Under the pieces are notes generated by a model. The model saw nothing but the letters and a program-made list of their open reading frames with translations. It was not told where the DNA came from and did not search any database. Made by a program: the position numbers and the translations under genes. A stretch of 6,515 nt of DNA from Clostridiales bacterium (GTDB lineage Bacteria > Bacillota > Clostridia > Oscillospirales > Ruminococcaceae). Positions 1-5,497 of this stretch are shown one piece after another; position 1 is the first letter of the stretch; each line of letters begins with the position of its first letter. The stretch is taken from contig JAQXIB010000265.1 in assembly GCA_029007575.1 (NCBI GenBank), forward strand, positions 1-6,515, read 5' to 3'.

Positions 1-359
1 AGCGGACTTTGGCATTGCTGATCGAGAAATACGCAGGTGCATTCCCGGCATGGCTAGCACCGACTCAGGTCAAGGTGCTGCCGATCGGAGAACGTCAGCA
101 TGAATACGCACAGACCGTAGTGGAGAAGTTGAAAGCTGCCGGTATGCGGGTAGAGTATGACGATCGAAATGAGAAAATCGGATATAAAATCAGAGAGGCA
201 CAGTTGGAGAAAGTGCCGTATATGCTGGTAATCGGTGACAAAGAAGCAGAAGCCGGTGCGGTTGCGGTACGCTCCCGCAAAGAGGGAGATAAGGGCGTCA
301 TGCCGGTTAGCGCGTTTATTGATATGCTGACTGACGAAGTACAGAAAAAAACGCTGTAA
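1..359 (+). CDS. thrS: Threonyl-tRNA synthetase, C-terminal part (5' end outside window)
   Basis: Cytoplasmic class II aminoacyl-tRNA synthetase that charges tRNA-Thr with threonine. Only the last 118 or so codons are present; the reading frame is open to the left edge, so any internal TTG is not a true start. What remains is the anticodon-binding domain. Seen directly: the segment AGAFPAWLAPTQVKVLPI, then VEYDDRNEKIGYKIREAQ and KVPYMLVIGDKE, which are the hallmark blocks of this domain in ThrRS. The catalytic core and the N-terminal TGS and editing domains, if present, lie upstream. The stop is TAA at 357-359, with lepA beginning 19 bases later and no hairpin between, so readthrough into lepA is likely. 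ThrRS is separated from ProRS and HisRS, which share the fold, by the NEKIGYKIREAQ block. Nothing looks broken. Confidence 0.95.
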   Translation, partial: RTLALLIEKYAGAFPAWLAPTQVKVLPIGERQHEYAQTVVEKLKAAGMRVEYDDRNEKIGYKIREAQLEKVPYMLVIGDKEAEAGAVAVRSRKEGDKGVMPVSAFIDMLTDEVQKKTL

Positions 360-364
360 AAACG

Positions 365-373
365 AAGGAGGAG
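365..373 (+). promoter_or_regulatory. Strong ribosome binding site for lepA, supporting a TTG start
   Basis: AAGGAGGAG lies 5 to 7 bases before the TTG at 379-381. It is nearly a full anti-Shine-Dalgarno match and fixes the non-ATG start. The first in-frame ATG (codon 40) lies after the P-loop and cannot be the start of a functional protein. Confidence 0.85.
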
Positions 374-378
374 CCTTT

Positions 379-2187
379 TTGGGGTTTAAAAAAGAAAATA
401 TCAGAAACTTCAGCATTATCGCTCATATCGACCACGGAAAGTCAACCCTTGCCGACCGTATTCTGGAAAAGACTTCGACGGTGGCGCTTCGTGATATGGA
501 GGACCAACTGCTGGACAACATGGATATTGAGCGGGAGCGCGGAATCACCATTAAAGCGCGTGCCGTGAACCTTACCTATCATGCACAGGACGGCAATGAT
601 TACAATTTCAATCTGATCGACACGCCGGGTCATGTGGACTTTAACTATGAAGTGTCACGCTCGCTTGCAGCATGCGAAGGAGCCATTCTTGTGGTAGACG
701 CGTCTCAGGGAATCGAGGCACAGACATTGGCGAACACCTACCTTGCGATTGAGCATGATTTAGAGGTTGTACCTGTGGTGAATAAAATCGACCTGCCGTC
801 CGCCGATCCGGAGCGGGTTTGCCATGAGATAGAGGATGTTATCGGGATTCCGGCATTGGATACGCCTCGGATTTCAGCAAAAATGGGAACAAATATCGAG
901 GCTGTGCTGGAGGAAATCGTCGCTAAAATACCACCGCCGCAGGGAGATGACAACGCTCCCTTGCAGGCGTTGATCTTTGACAGCTATTATGACAGCTACA
1001 AGGGCGTTATTGTATATGTGCGGGTCAAAGAGGGAAAGCTTACCAAAGGTATGAAAATTCGCATGATGGCGACCGGTGCCGAGTTCGATGTGGTGGAAAT
1101 CGGCTATATGGGAGCGACCAGCCTGATTCCTGCGCAGGAGCTTTGTGCGGGTGAAGTCGGCTATATTACGGCAAGCATCAAAAACATCAACGACACCCGG
1201 GTGGGTGACACTGTCACCAATGCGGATCGCCCCGCGAGCGAGCCGCTGCCGGGCTATCGTAAGGTCAATCCGATGGTGTTTTCGGGCATTTATCTGGTTG
1301 ATGGCGCGCGGTATGCCGATTTGCGGGATGCTTTGGAAAAATTGCGGCTGAATGACGCGGCATTCACCTTTGAGCCGGAAACTTCGGTGGCATTAGGATT
1401 TGGATTCCGCTGCGGTTTTTTGGGTCTGCTTCATATGGAAATCATTCAGGAACGTCTGGAGCGGGAGTACAATTTTGATATCATCACGACCGCACCGTCG
1501 GTTGTGTACAAGCTAAAACTGACCGACGGCAGAGAGGTCATGATCGACAATCCGACCAATTATCCGGATGCGGCGTTGATCGCAACGGCAGAAGAACCCA
1601 TGGTAAAGGCAAATATTCTGACGCCGGTTGAGTTTGTCGGAAACATTATGGAGCTTTGTCAGGACAGGCGGGGCGTTTTCAAGGATATGAAATATCTGGA
1701 GGAAACGCGGGTGGAGATGCACTATGATCTGCCGCTGAATGAAATCGTTTATGATTTCTTTGACGCGCTTAAATCCCGCACCAGAGGATACGCTTCCTTT
1801 GATTATGAGATGAAAGGATACGCACCGTCTAAGCTGGTGAAGCTGGATATCCTGCTTAACGGGGAGATCGTGGACGCGCTGTCCTTTATCGTGCATGCGG
1901 ATAAGGCATATCCGCGGGCAAGAAGAATCGCCGAGAAGCTAAAAGAAAACATTCCGCGGCAGTTGTTTGAAGTGCCGATCCAAGCGGCGGTAGGCGGAAA
2001 GATTATCGCGAGAGAAACCGTCAAGGCAATGCGCAAGGATGTGCTTGCTAAGTGCTACGGCGGCGATATCACCCGTAAGAAAAAGCTGCTTGAAAAGCAG
2101 AAAGAGGGCAAAAAACGGATGCGTCAGCTCGGTACGGTAGAGGTGCCGCAGGAGGCGTTCATGTCGGTGCTGAAGCTGGATGAGTAA
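379..2187 (+). CDS. lepA: Elongation factor 4 / LepA, ribosome-associated translational GTPase
   Basis: LepA (EF4) is a conserved GTPase that binds the ribosome and has been linked to back-translocation and to 30S biogenesis. The 602-residue product has the normal family length. GTPase motifs seen: P-loop AHIDHGKS (residues 15-22), switch region with RERGITIKA, DTPGH (81-85, with the catalytic-type His85), NKID (135-138) and SAK (166-168). By family comparison domain II follows at about 190-285, an EF-G III-like domain at about 295-370, an EF-G V-like domain at about 405-485, and the LepA-specific C-terminal domain to the end. The tail contains KKKLLEKQKEGKKRMRQLG and ends VPQEAFMSVLKLDE, diagnostic of LepA over EF-G or TypA. 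Translation starts at TTG behind a strong AAGGAGG. The 3' end overlaps hemW by 8 bases, implying coupled translation. Confidence 0.98.
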   Translation: MGFKKENIRNFSIIAHIDHGKSTLADRILEKTSTVALRDMEDQLLDNMDIERERGITIKARAVNLTYHAQDGNDYNFNLIDTPGHVDFNYEVSRSLAACEGAILVVDASQGIEAQTLANTYLAIEHDLEVVPVVNKIDLPSADPERVCHEIEDVIGIPALDTPRISAKMGTNIEAVLEEIVAKIPPPQGDDNAPLQALIFDSYYDSYKGVIVYVRVKEGKLTKGMKIRMMATGAEFDVVEIGYMGATSLIPAQELCAGEVGYITASIKNINDTRVGDTVTNADRPASEPLPGYRKVNPMVFSGIYLVDGARYADLRDALEKLRLNDAAFTFEPETSVALGFGFRCGFLGLLHMEIIQERLEREYNFDIITTAPSVVYKLKLTDGREVMIDNPTNYPDAALIATAEEPMVKANILTPVEFVGNIMELCQDRRGVFKDMKYLEETRVEMHYDLPLNEIVYDFFDALKSRTRGYASFDYEMKGYAPSKLVKLDILLNGEIVDALSFIVHADKAYPRARRIAEKLKENIPRQLFEVPIQAAVGGKIIARETVKAMRKDVLAKCYGGDITRKKKLLEKQKEGKKRMRQLGTVEVPQEAFMSVLKLDE

Positions 2188-3301
2188 GCCGATCGGATTG
2201 TATGTGCATATTCCCTTTTGCAACGGGAAATGCCCGTATTGTGATTTTTATTCTCAGTGCGATACTTCTCTTGCCGATGCATATACCGACGCTGTCATTG
2301 CCGAAATGGCGGACGCAAAGCGGGATGATATTACTGCCGACACGCTTTATCTGGGCGGCGGCACACCTCCGCTTTTGGGTACCGAAAATTTGCTGCGTGT
2401 GCTCTCTGCGGCAAGGGAATACTTTTCTTTTTCCGGGGAAGCCACTTTAGAAGCAAACCCCTGCAGTGTGACGCCGGAGATGCTGTCCGCTTTGCGAGAG
2501 GCGGGATATAACCGCATTTCTTTCGGGATGCAGTCGGCAGTGCCGGAGGAATTGGCGATTTTGGGCAGAAAGCATACGCCGGAGCAGGTAAGATATGCGG
2601 TAGAATCGGCAAGGCAGGCGGGATTTTCCAATCTGTCGCTGGATTTGATGCTGGGGATTCCCCGCCAGACACAGGAAAGCCTCCGGTATTCGCTCGATAC
2701 CGTTATTGGGCTTCCGGTGCAGCATATTTCGGCGTATATGCTTAAAATAGAGGAAAACACCGACTTTTACCGCAAAAGGCGGTGGGAGGAGTGCCCCGAC
2801 GAGGAACAGACCTGCGAGATGTACCTTTACACGGTGGAATATCTGCGGCAGGCGGGATTTTTACAGTATGAGATCTCTAACTTCGCCAAGCCGGGAATGG
2901 CGTGCAGGCACAACCTAAAGTATTGGCGCTGTGAAGAATATTTGGGCTTCGGGCCGGCGGCGCATGGATATTTCGGCAGTCTGCGTTATGGGCACAGTCG
3001 GGATTTGAAACGCTATCTTGCCGATGCTTCGCAGACGGTTTCGGTGACCGATGACACCCCCGGCTCCTTTGCGGAGTATGCTATGCTTCGCCTGCGGCTG
3101 AACGACGGCGTTTGTTTGCCGGAAGCGGAAAGCCGATACGGAGAGGCGGCGCGTCGGATGGCGGAAAAAGCAAAGCGGTATGAAAGTACCGGATTGCTGA
3201 CCGTTTCACCGGAGCGGATCGCACTGACGCCGCAGGGCTTTTTGGTGTCGAACGAATTGATCGGACAGATTGTTTTACGAGCCGCTGTGACCGATTTGTA
3301 A
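2180..3301 (+). CDS. hemW: HemW-type radical SAM heme chaperone (formerly 'HemN-like oxidase')
   Basis: HemW is a radical-SAM [4Fe-4S] protein that binds heme and delivers it to target proteins; it is often misannotated as oxygen-independent coproporphyrinogen III oxidase. The product has 373 residues, normal for the family. The cluster motif is C14-x3-C18-x2-C21 followed by D22-F23. True HemN has a fourth cysteine (CxxxCxxCxC), and Phe here in its place points to HemW. The HemW heme-binding motif HNxxYW is present at H244-N245-L-K-Y248-W249. A GGGTP SAM-binding block lies at 59-63 (followed by Pro where Ser or Thr is common). The C-terminal third resembles the HemN C-terminal domain. The ATG at 2180 lies inside lepA; no other ATG precedes the cysteine motif, so the start is secure. 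No strong Shine-Dalgarno is seen, which fits coupling to lepA. No terminator with a T-tract follows. Confidence 0.95.
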   Translation: MSKPIGLYVHIPFCNGKCPYCDFYSQCDTSLADAYTDAVIAEMADAKRDDITADTLYLGGGTPPLLGTENLLRVLSAAREYFSFSGEATLEANPCSVTPEMLSALREAGYNRISFGMQSAVPEELAILGRKHTPEQVRYAVESARQAGFSNLSLDLMLGIPRQTQESLRYSLDTVIGLPVQHISAYMLKIEENTDFYRKRRWEECPDEEQTCEMYLYTVEYLRQAGFLQYEISNFAKPGMACRHNLKYWRCEEYLGFGPAAHGYFGSLRYGHSRDLKRYLADASQTVSVTDDTPGSFAEYAMLRLRLNDGVCLPEAESRYGEAARRMAEKAKRYESTGLLTVSPERIALTPQGFLVSNELIGQIVLRAAVTDL

Positions 3302-3311
3302 ACTATCTGCG

Positions 3312-3339
3312 GAATTTCTTGACAGACAGCAAGAAATTC
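3312..3339. repeat. Perfect 10-bp inverted repeat overlapping a promoter -35
   Basis: GAATTTCTTG (3312-3321) and CAAGAAATTC (3330-3339) are exact reverse complements separated by 8 bases. The left arm runs into the TTGACA -35 element. As RNA it could fold just after hemW, but no T-tract follows, so it is a poor terminator. Its position over the promoter fits an operator for a dimeric regulator, though no regulator is known. It does not match CIRCE, the classical HrcA operator. Confidence 0.6.
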
Positions 3340-3347
3340 AGTATGAT
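3319..3347 (+). promoter_or_regulatory. SigA-type promoter for the small membrane protein
   Basis: TTGACA (3319-3324) is a perfect -35, and TATGAT (3342-3347) is a five-of-six -10, with the optimal 17-base spacer. The expected transcription start near 3354 gives a leader of about 54 nt before the ATG at 3408. Confidence 0.75.
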
Positions 3348-3407
3348 AAGATTTATAGACCGTAACCTTTTGTTGGGATAAGTTGCTTTTAGAAAGGATG
3401 AAAGCAG

Positions 3408-3569
3408 ATGAAAAACCAGAAAAAACATGAATTGAAACTGATGTCGCTCATATCCATGCTGTTGGGAATGGCGGCGATCGTTACCACTGCGGCTTATATT
3501 GTGTATCGGGTAATCAGCGAAAGAGCTTACAACGAGAAGTGGAAAGATTATAACGATTGCGGCATATAG
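3408..3569 (+). CDS. 53-residue single-pass membrane protein of unknown function
   Basis: ATG at 3408 to TAG at 3567-3569. The N-terminus is basic (MKNQKKHELK), followed by one hydrophobic stretch at residues 11-36 (LMSLISMLLGMAAIVTTAAY onward to VI), then a polar tail ending EKWKDYNDCGI. The charge pattern favours an N-in, single-pass inner-membrane topology. AAAGGA at 3393-3398 lies 9 bases before the start. The gene has its own consensus promoter and is followed by a strong hairpin terminator, so it is probably a monocistronic unit. From memory, small Clostridia proteins with a similar WKDY(D/N)xCG tail occur, but I cannot name a family or function. An ATG at 3398 in another frame gives only ten codons. 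Because of its length it is easily missed by gene callers. Confidence 0.7.
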   Translation: MKNQKKHELKLMSLISMLLGMAAIVTTAAYIVYRVISERAYNEKWKDYNDCGI

Positions 3570-3592
3570 CTTCGGAAACGAAAACAGCACTT

Positions 3593-3618
3593 AAATGCGC
3601 ACTTCGGGTGCGCATTTT
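3593..3618 (+). terminator. Hairpin terminator after the small membrane protein (copy 1)
   Basis: Stem AAATGCGCAC (3593-3602) pairs over 10 bp with GTGCGCATTT (3608-3617) around a TTCGG loop. The T-tract (TTTT then C) is partly used in the stem, so termination may be incomplete. It starts 24 bases after the stop codon. Confidence 0.75.
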
Positions 3619-3641
3619 CAGACTGCCCAAAGAGTAGTTTT

Positions 3642-3647
3642 TATAAT
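3642..3647 (+). promoter_or_regulatory. Possible promoter -10 (TATAAT) for a non-coding transcript
   Basis: A perfect TATAAT lies just after terminator copy 1. The -35 is poor: the best candidate is TTCAGA (3617-3622, four of six) at a long 19-base spacing. If used, transcription would begin near 3654 and stop at the hairpin near 3865. Confidence 0.35.
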
Positions 3648-3810
3648 GTGTCACGCAGGCGGACATGTGCCGCCGTAGTGGCACATTGAAGAGGAAACCA
3701 GCGGTGAGCAACGGCAAAGCCGTTTGCGGAGCTGGTTTTCGTCGAAAAGGGGGTATCGGGGGAAAAACGCAGAACAAGGCTTTGCCGCAGTGATTGCGTT
3801 TGTCCTTCGA

Positions 3811-3837
3811 AAGCATGTCAACATCGTTGACATGCTT
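3811..3837. repeat. Perfect 12-bp inverted repeat with 3-base centre
   Basis: AAGCATGTCAAC (3811-3822) and GTTGACATGCTT (3826-3837) are exact reverse complements around ATC. It abuts terminator copy 2, whose CTTA leader overlaps its right arm. It could be an RNA hairpin in tandem with the terminator or a DNA site for a dimeric protein upstream of the amidohydrolase gene. Confidence 0.75.
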
Positions 3838-3865
3838 AGATGCGCACTTCGGGTGCGCATTTTTT
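3838..3865 (+). terminator. Rho-independent terminator (copy 2)
   Basis: ATGCGCAC (3840-3847) pairs with GTGCGCAT (3853-3860) around a TTCGG loop, followed by a T-tract to 3865. The T-tract is longer than in copy 1, making this the stronger terminator. It closes the candidate RNA and insulates the downstream amidohydrolase gene. Confidence 0.8.
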
Positions 3866-3922
3866 GCAATCAGAGGGATCACAATAAGATTATAAAAGAG
3901 ATCATAAAAGGAAGGAACTTTC

Positions 3923-4711
3923 ATGCGGATAGATTTTCATGTGCACGCATTTCCGGATCAGCTCGCGCCGAAAGCGATGTCGATACTGGCACAGCACGCG
4001 GGATATGACCCGCAATCCGACGGAACCTTTGCGGATACCTGTGAAAAAATGGCGGCGGGCGGTAACGATCGATTCGTGTTGCTTAACATTGCGCAGACGC
4101 CGGCTCAACAGGGAAATGCCAATCGGTTCGTGATCGAAAGAAACGGCGGAAAGGTGATCGCTTTTGCGGCGGTTCATCCCCTTTCCGACGATGCGATATA
4201 TGAATTGGACAAGGCGAAGGATGCGGGTTTGAAGGGCGTTAAGTTGCATCCGGAATATCAGGGATTCGATATGGATGATCCGGCGGTATATCCGTTTTAT
4301 GAAGCCTGTGCAAAACGCGGCATGATCATGTTGTTCCATGCCGGATTTGATTCGGCTTATCCGAACAGCCGGCGCGGTTACCCGGATAAGTCCGCTAAAG
4401 TGGTCAAGGATTTTGCGGGAGCAAAAATCGTGCTTGCTCATTTGGGAAATTGCCTCGATAACCGGGAAACGCTGGAACTGCTTTGCGGTCTTAATTGCTA
4501 TTTTGATCTGTCCATTTGCTATAAGACAATGCCGCATGATCAGATCAAAGAAGTGATAAAAGCGCATACGGCGGATAGAATATTATATGGCACCGACTTC
4601 CCCTGGGGCAATATTGCGGATACCGTCAAAATGATTGAAAACCTCGGACTGACCGATCAAGAAAAAGAAAAAATTTACCATAAAAACGCAGAAAAGCTGC
4701 TGCAAATTTAA
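3923..4711 (+). CDS. Amidohydrolase family protein (Amidohydro_2 type), metal-dependent TIM-barrel enzyme
   Basis: A 262-residue cytoplasmic enzyme with the pattern of the Amidohydro_2 branch, which includes decarboxylases such as ACMSD and related hydrolases. Likely metal ligands: H6-x-H8 in the N-terminal IDFHVH, H139 in LFHAGFD and D225 in LYGTDFPWG. H173 in VLAHLGN corresponds to the catalytic-base histidine of ACMSD. A GVKLHPEYQGF block (K107, H109) is typical of the small Firmicutes members. No signal peptide is present. The start is ATG 3923, 6 bases after AAGGAAGGA (3908-3916). A poor promoter may lie between the terminator and the start (TTGCAA 3864-3869 with GATTAT 3888-3893), low confidence. 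No substrate can be assigned from sequence or neighbours. No terminator follows, so transcription may continue into rnhA. Confidence 0.88.
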   Translation: MRIDFHVHAFPDQLAPKAMSILAQHAGYDPQSDGTFADTCEKMAAGGNDRFVLLNIAQTPAQQGNANRFVIERNGGKVIAFAAVHPLSDDAIYELDKAKDAGLKGVKLHPEYQGFDMDDPAVYPFYEACAKRGMIMLFHAGFDSAYPNSRRGYPDKSAKVVKDFAGAKIVLAHLGNCLDNRETLELLCGLNCYFDLSICYKTMPHDQIKEVIKAHTADRILYGTDFPWGNIADTVKMIENLGLTDQEKEKIYHKNAEKLLQI

Positions 4712-4723
4712 TGAATTATCCGC

Positions 4724-4752
4724 TTGTTAAATAACTAGCAATATAGTATAAT
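4724..4752 (+). promoter_or_regulatory. SigA-type promoter for rnhA
   Basis: TTGTTA (4724-4729, four of six) and a perfect TATAAT (4747-4752) are separated by 17 bases. The predicted start near 4759 leaves only about 14 nt of leader, with the GGAGAG ribosome site (4761-4766) almost at the 5' end. Confidence 0.75.
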
Positions 4753-4772
4753 TTAAAACTGGAGAGATTCCG

Positions 4773-5216
4773 ATGACAATGAAAAAAGTGGAAATTTTTA
4801 CCGATGGCGCGTGCAGCGGAAATCCGGGTCCCGGCGGCTGGGGGGCGGTGTTGCGCTGCGGAACAGCGGAGAAAGAACTGTCGGGCGGTGAAAAAAGCAC
4901 CACCAATAATCGGATGGAGTTAACTGCCGTGATCTCGGCGCTTTCGGCACTGAAACAGCCCTGTATTGTCACCCTTTGCAGTGACAGCAAGTATGTGATC
5001 GACGCAGTGACCAAAGGTTGGGCGAAAAGCTGGCAGAAAAACAATTGGATCAAATCGGATAAAAAACCGGCTTTAAATGCTGATTTGTGGGAGCGGCTGC
5101 TTGCGTTGCTCGATCAGCATGACGTCAGCTTTGTCTGGATCAAAGGACATGCGGGACATCCCGAAAATGAGCGGTGCGACCAAATGGCAGTCGAAGAATC
5201 CCGCAAGTTTTTATAA
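4773..5216 (+). CDS. rnhA: Ribonuclease HI
   Basis: RNase HI cleaves the RNA strand of RNA-DNA hybrids, removing R-loops and primers. The 147-residue product has the length of bacterial RNase HI without the extra N-terminal hybrid-binding domain. All active-site residues are visible: D11 (IFTDGACSGNPGPGG), E49 (NNRMELTAV), D71 (SDSKYVIDAV), H126 (IKGHAGHPENERCD) and D136 in the same block, matching E. coli D10, E48, D70, H124 and D134. The Trp- and Lys-rich stretch at 83-98 (GWAKSWQKNNWIKSDK) is the basic protrusion that grips the hybrid. ATG 4773 is preferred over ATG 4779 because GGAG is 8 bases from the first and 14 from the second. It has its own promoter. No strong terminator was found in 5217-5285; a TCCG/CGGA hairpin near 5231-5244 lacks a T-tract. 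Confidence 0.97.
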   Translation: MTMKKVEIFTDGACSGNPGPGGWGAVLRCGTAEKELSGGEKSTTNNRMELTAVISALSALKQPCIVTLCSDSKYVIDAVTKGWAKSWQKNNWIKSDKKPALNADLWERLLALLDQHDVSFVWIKGHAGHPENERCDQMAVEESRKFL

Positions 5217-5285
5217 GAAATCGGTGCGATTCCGGCGGTTCGGAGCGTATATTTATCTGTGTCGGAAAAATTTTTCGGTGATCCC

Positions 5286-5314
5286 TTGCAAACTATACTA
5301 AAATAGTGTATAAT
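5286..5314 (+). promoter_or_regulatory. SigA-type promoter for the cysteine desulfurase gene
   Basis: TTGCAA (5286-5291, four of six) and perfect TATAAT (5309-5314) with a 17-base spacer. The expected start near 5321 gives a 5' leader of about 175 nt. The spacer contains a palindrome described separately. Confidence 0.75.
5294..5310. promoter_or_regulatory. Possible IscR/Rrf2-type operator inside the promoter spacer
   Basis: TATACTA (5294-5300) and TAGTGTA (5304-5310) form 7-base arms with one mismatch around AAA. The central 11 bases, ACTAAAATAGT (5297-5307), fit the ACTRWWWYAGT core of the published E. coli IscR type 1 consensus exactly, but the flanking G/C positions and outer bases fit poorly. 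The site lies between -35 and -10 of a promoter for a cysteine desulfurase gene, the expected target of such a regulator. The regulator itself is not in the window. Confidence 0.35.
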
Positions 5315-5320
5315 AAAACC

Positions 5321-5497
5321 GTAATCAGAGAAAAACTGATTGATTCAGGTGGAAAAGCCCCGTTCGAATAGACGGCGGGGACATATTTCTTTGGATCGGT
5401 GGGATACTATTCCTTTATGAAAAAGGATATCACATAGTTGCCGCTTGTCATGTTGTAATGCATGGCAAGCTGCTATTCAACAATCGGGAGGTTGATT
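5321..5497 (+). other. Structured 5' leader of the cysteine desulfurase gene
   Basis: This stretch has no convincing gene and contains successive hairpins. AATCAG (5323-5328) pairs with CTGATT (5336-5341). CCCCG (5358-5362) pairs with CGGGG (5376-5380). A bulged hairpin joins TCCTTT (5411-5416) to AAAGGA (5422-5427), with GATA/TATC outside it. The longest is a 10-bp stem GCTTGTCATG (5443-5452) with CATGGCAAGC (5461-5470), one G-T pair, and further pairs outward (ATAG 5434-5437 with CTAT 5473-5476). None is followed by a T-tract, so a transcription-attenuating riboswitch is not evident. A six-codon ATG frame at 5417-5437 has no ribosome site. Function unknown; it may be a cis-regulatory RNA or only an unusually folded leader. 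Confidence 0.4.
5486..5491 (+). promoter_or_regulatory. Ribosome binding site deciding the cysteine desulfurase start
   Basis: GGGAGG lies 6 bases before ATG 5498. An in-frame upstream ATG at 5462 would add 12 residues but has no ribosome site and lies in the right arm of the leader hairpin, so 5498 is chosen. Complementary TCAAC (5477-5481) and GTTGA (5491-5495) could place the site in a small loop. Confidence 0.8.

Larger units (their letters stand above)
3590..3863 (+). repeat. Duplicated terminator-like direct repeat, copies 245 bases apart
   Basis: Bases 3590-3618 and 3835-3863 match at 28 of 29 positions; the one difference is A3594 versus G3839. Each copy is a CTTA-plus-hairpin unit. 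Similarity does not extend clearly to either side. The copies bound a 216-base non-coding stretch, either as a duplication or as the ends of an inserted element. Confidence 0.75.
3654..3866 (+). ncRNA. Candidate structured RNA or dispersed non-coding repeat (about 210 nt)
   Basis: The 353 bases between 3570 and 3922 hold no convincing gene. Within them this segment folds into several hairpins. ATGTGCC (3665-3671) pairs with GGCACAT (3680-3686). A 10-bp stem with one G-T pair joins 3693-3702 to 3731-3740, with an inner hairpin ACGGC/GCCGT (3711-3715/3719-3723) extended by further pairs. AAACGCA (3765-3771) pairs with TGCGTTT (3795-3801). A 12-bp hairpin lies at 3811-3837, and the terminator at 3838-3865. 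A TATAAT lies just upstream. The competing stem GGCGG (3658-3662)/CCGCC (3670-3674) excludes the first hairpin. I could not match it to 6S RNA, SRP RNA, tmRNA or RNase P. A dispersed repeat is an equal alternative. Open frames exist on both strands here, but they overlap the hairpins, have no good ribosome sites and look like by-products. Confidence 0.35.

Noticed and set aside
2180..3301. Coproporphyrinogen III oxidase (HemN) as the product
   Set aside because: The fourth cysteine of the HemN CxxxCxxCxC motif is Phe23 here, and the HemW-specific HNxxYW motif is present.
3852..3860. GGTGCGCAT resembling the left half of E. coli dif
   Set aside because: Only one half-site matches, the rest differs, it is part of a terminator stem, and Firmicutes dif sites have a different sequence.
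3514..4008. Open frames on both strands across the region 3514-4008
   Set aside because: They run through the terminator hairpins and inverted repeats, overlap real genes at their ends, lack ribosome sites and show no recognisable domains. They look like by-products of a stop-poor, structured sequence.
5217..5285. Terminator for rnhA, including the palindrome GAAAAATTTTTC near 5265-5276
   Set aside because: The A/T palindrome has no GC stem, and the TCCG/CGGA hairpin upstream has only about five pairs and no T-tract.
5347..5380. T-box-like stretch AGGTGGAA followed by a GC hairpin in the leader
   Set aside because: It lacks the full AGGGTGGNACCGCG motif, no stem I specifier features are seen, and the hairpin has no T-tract.
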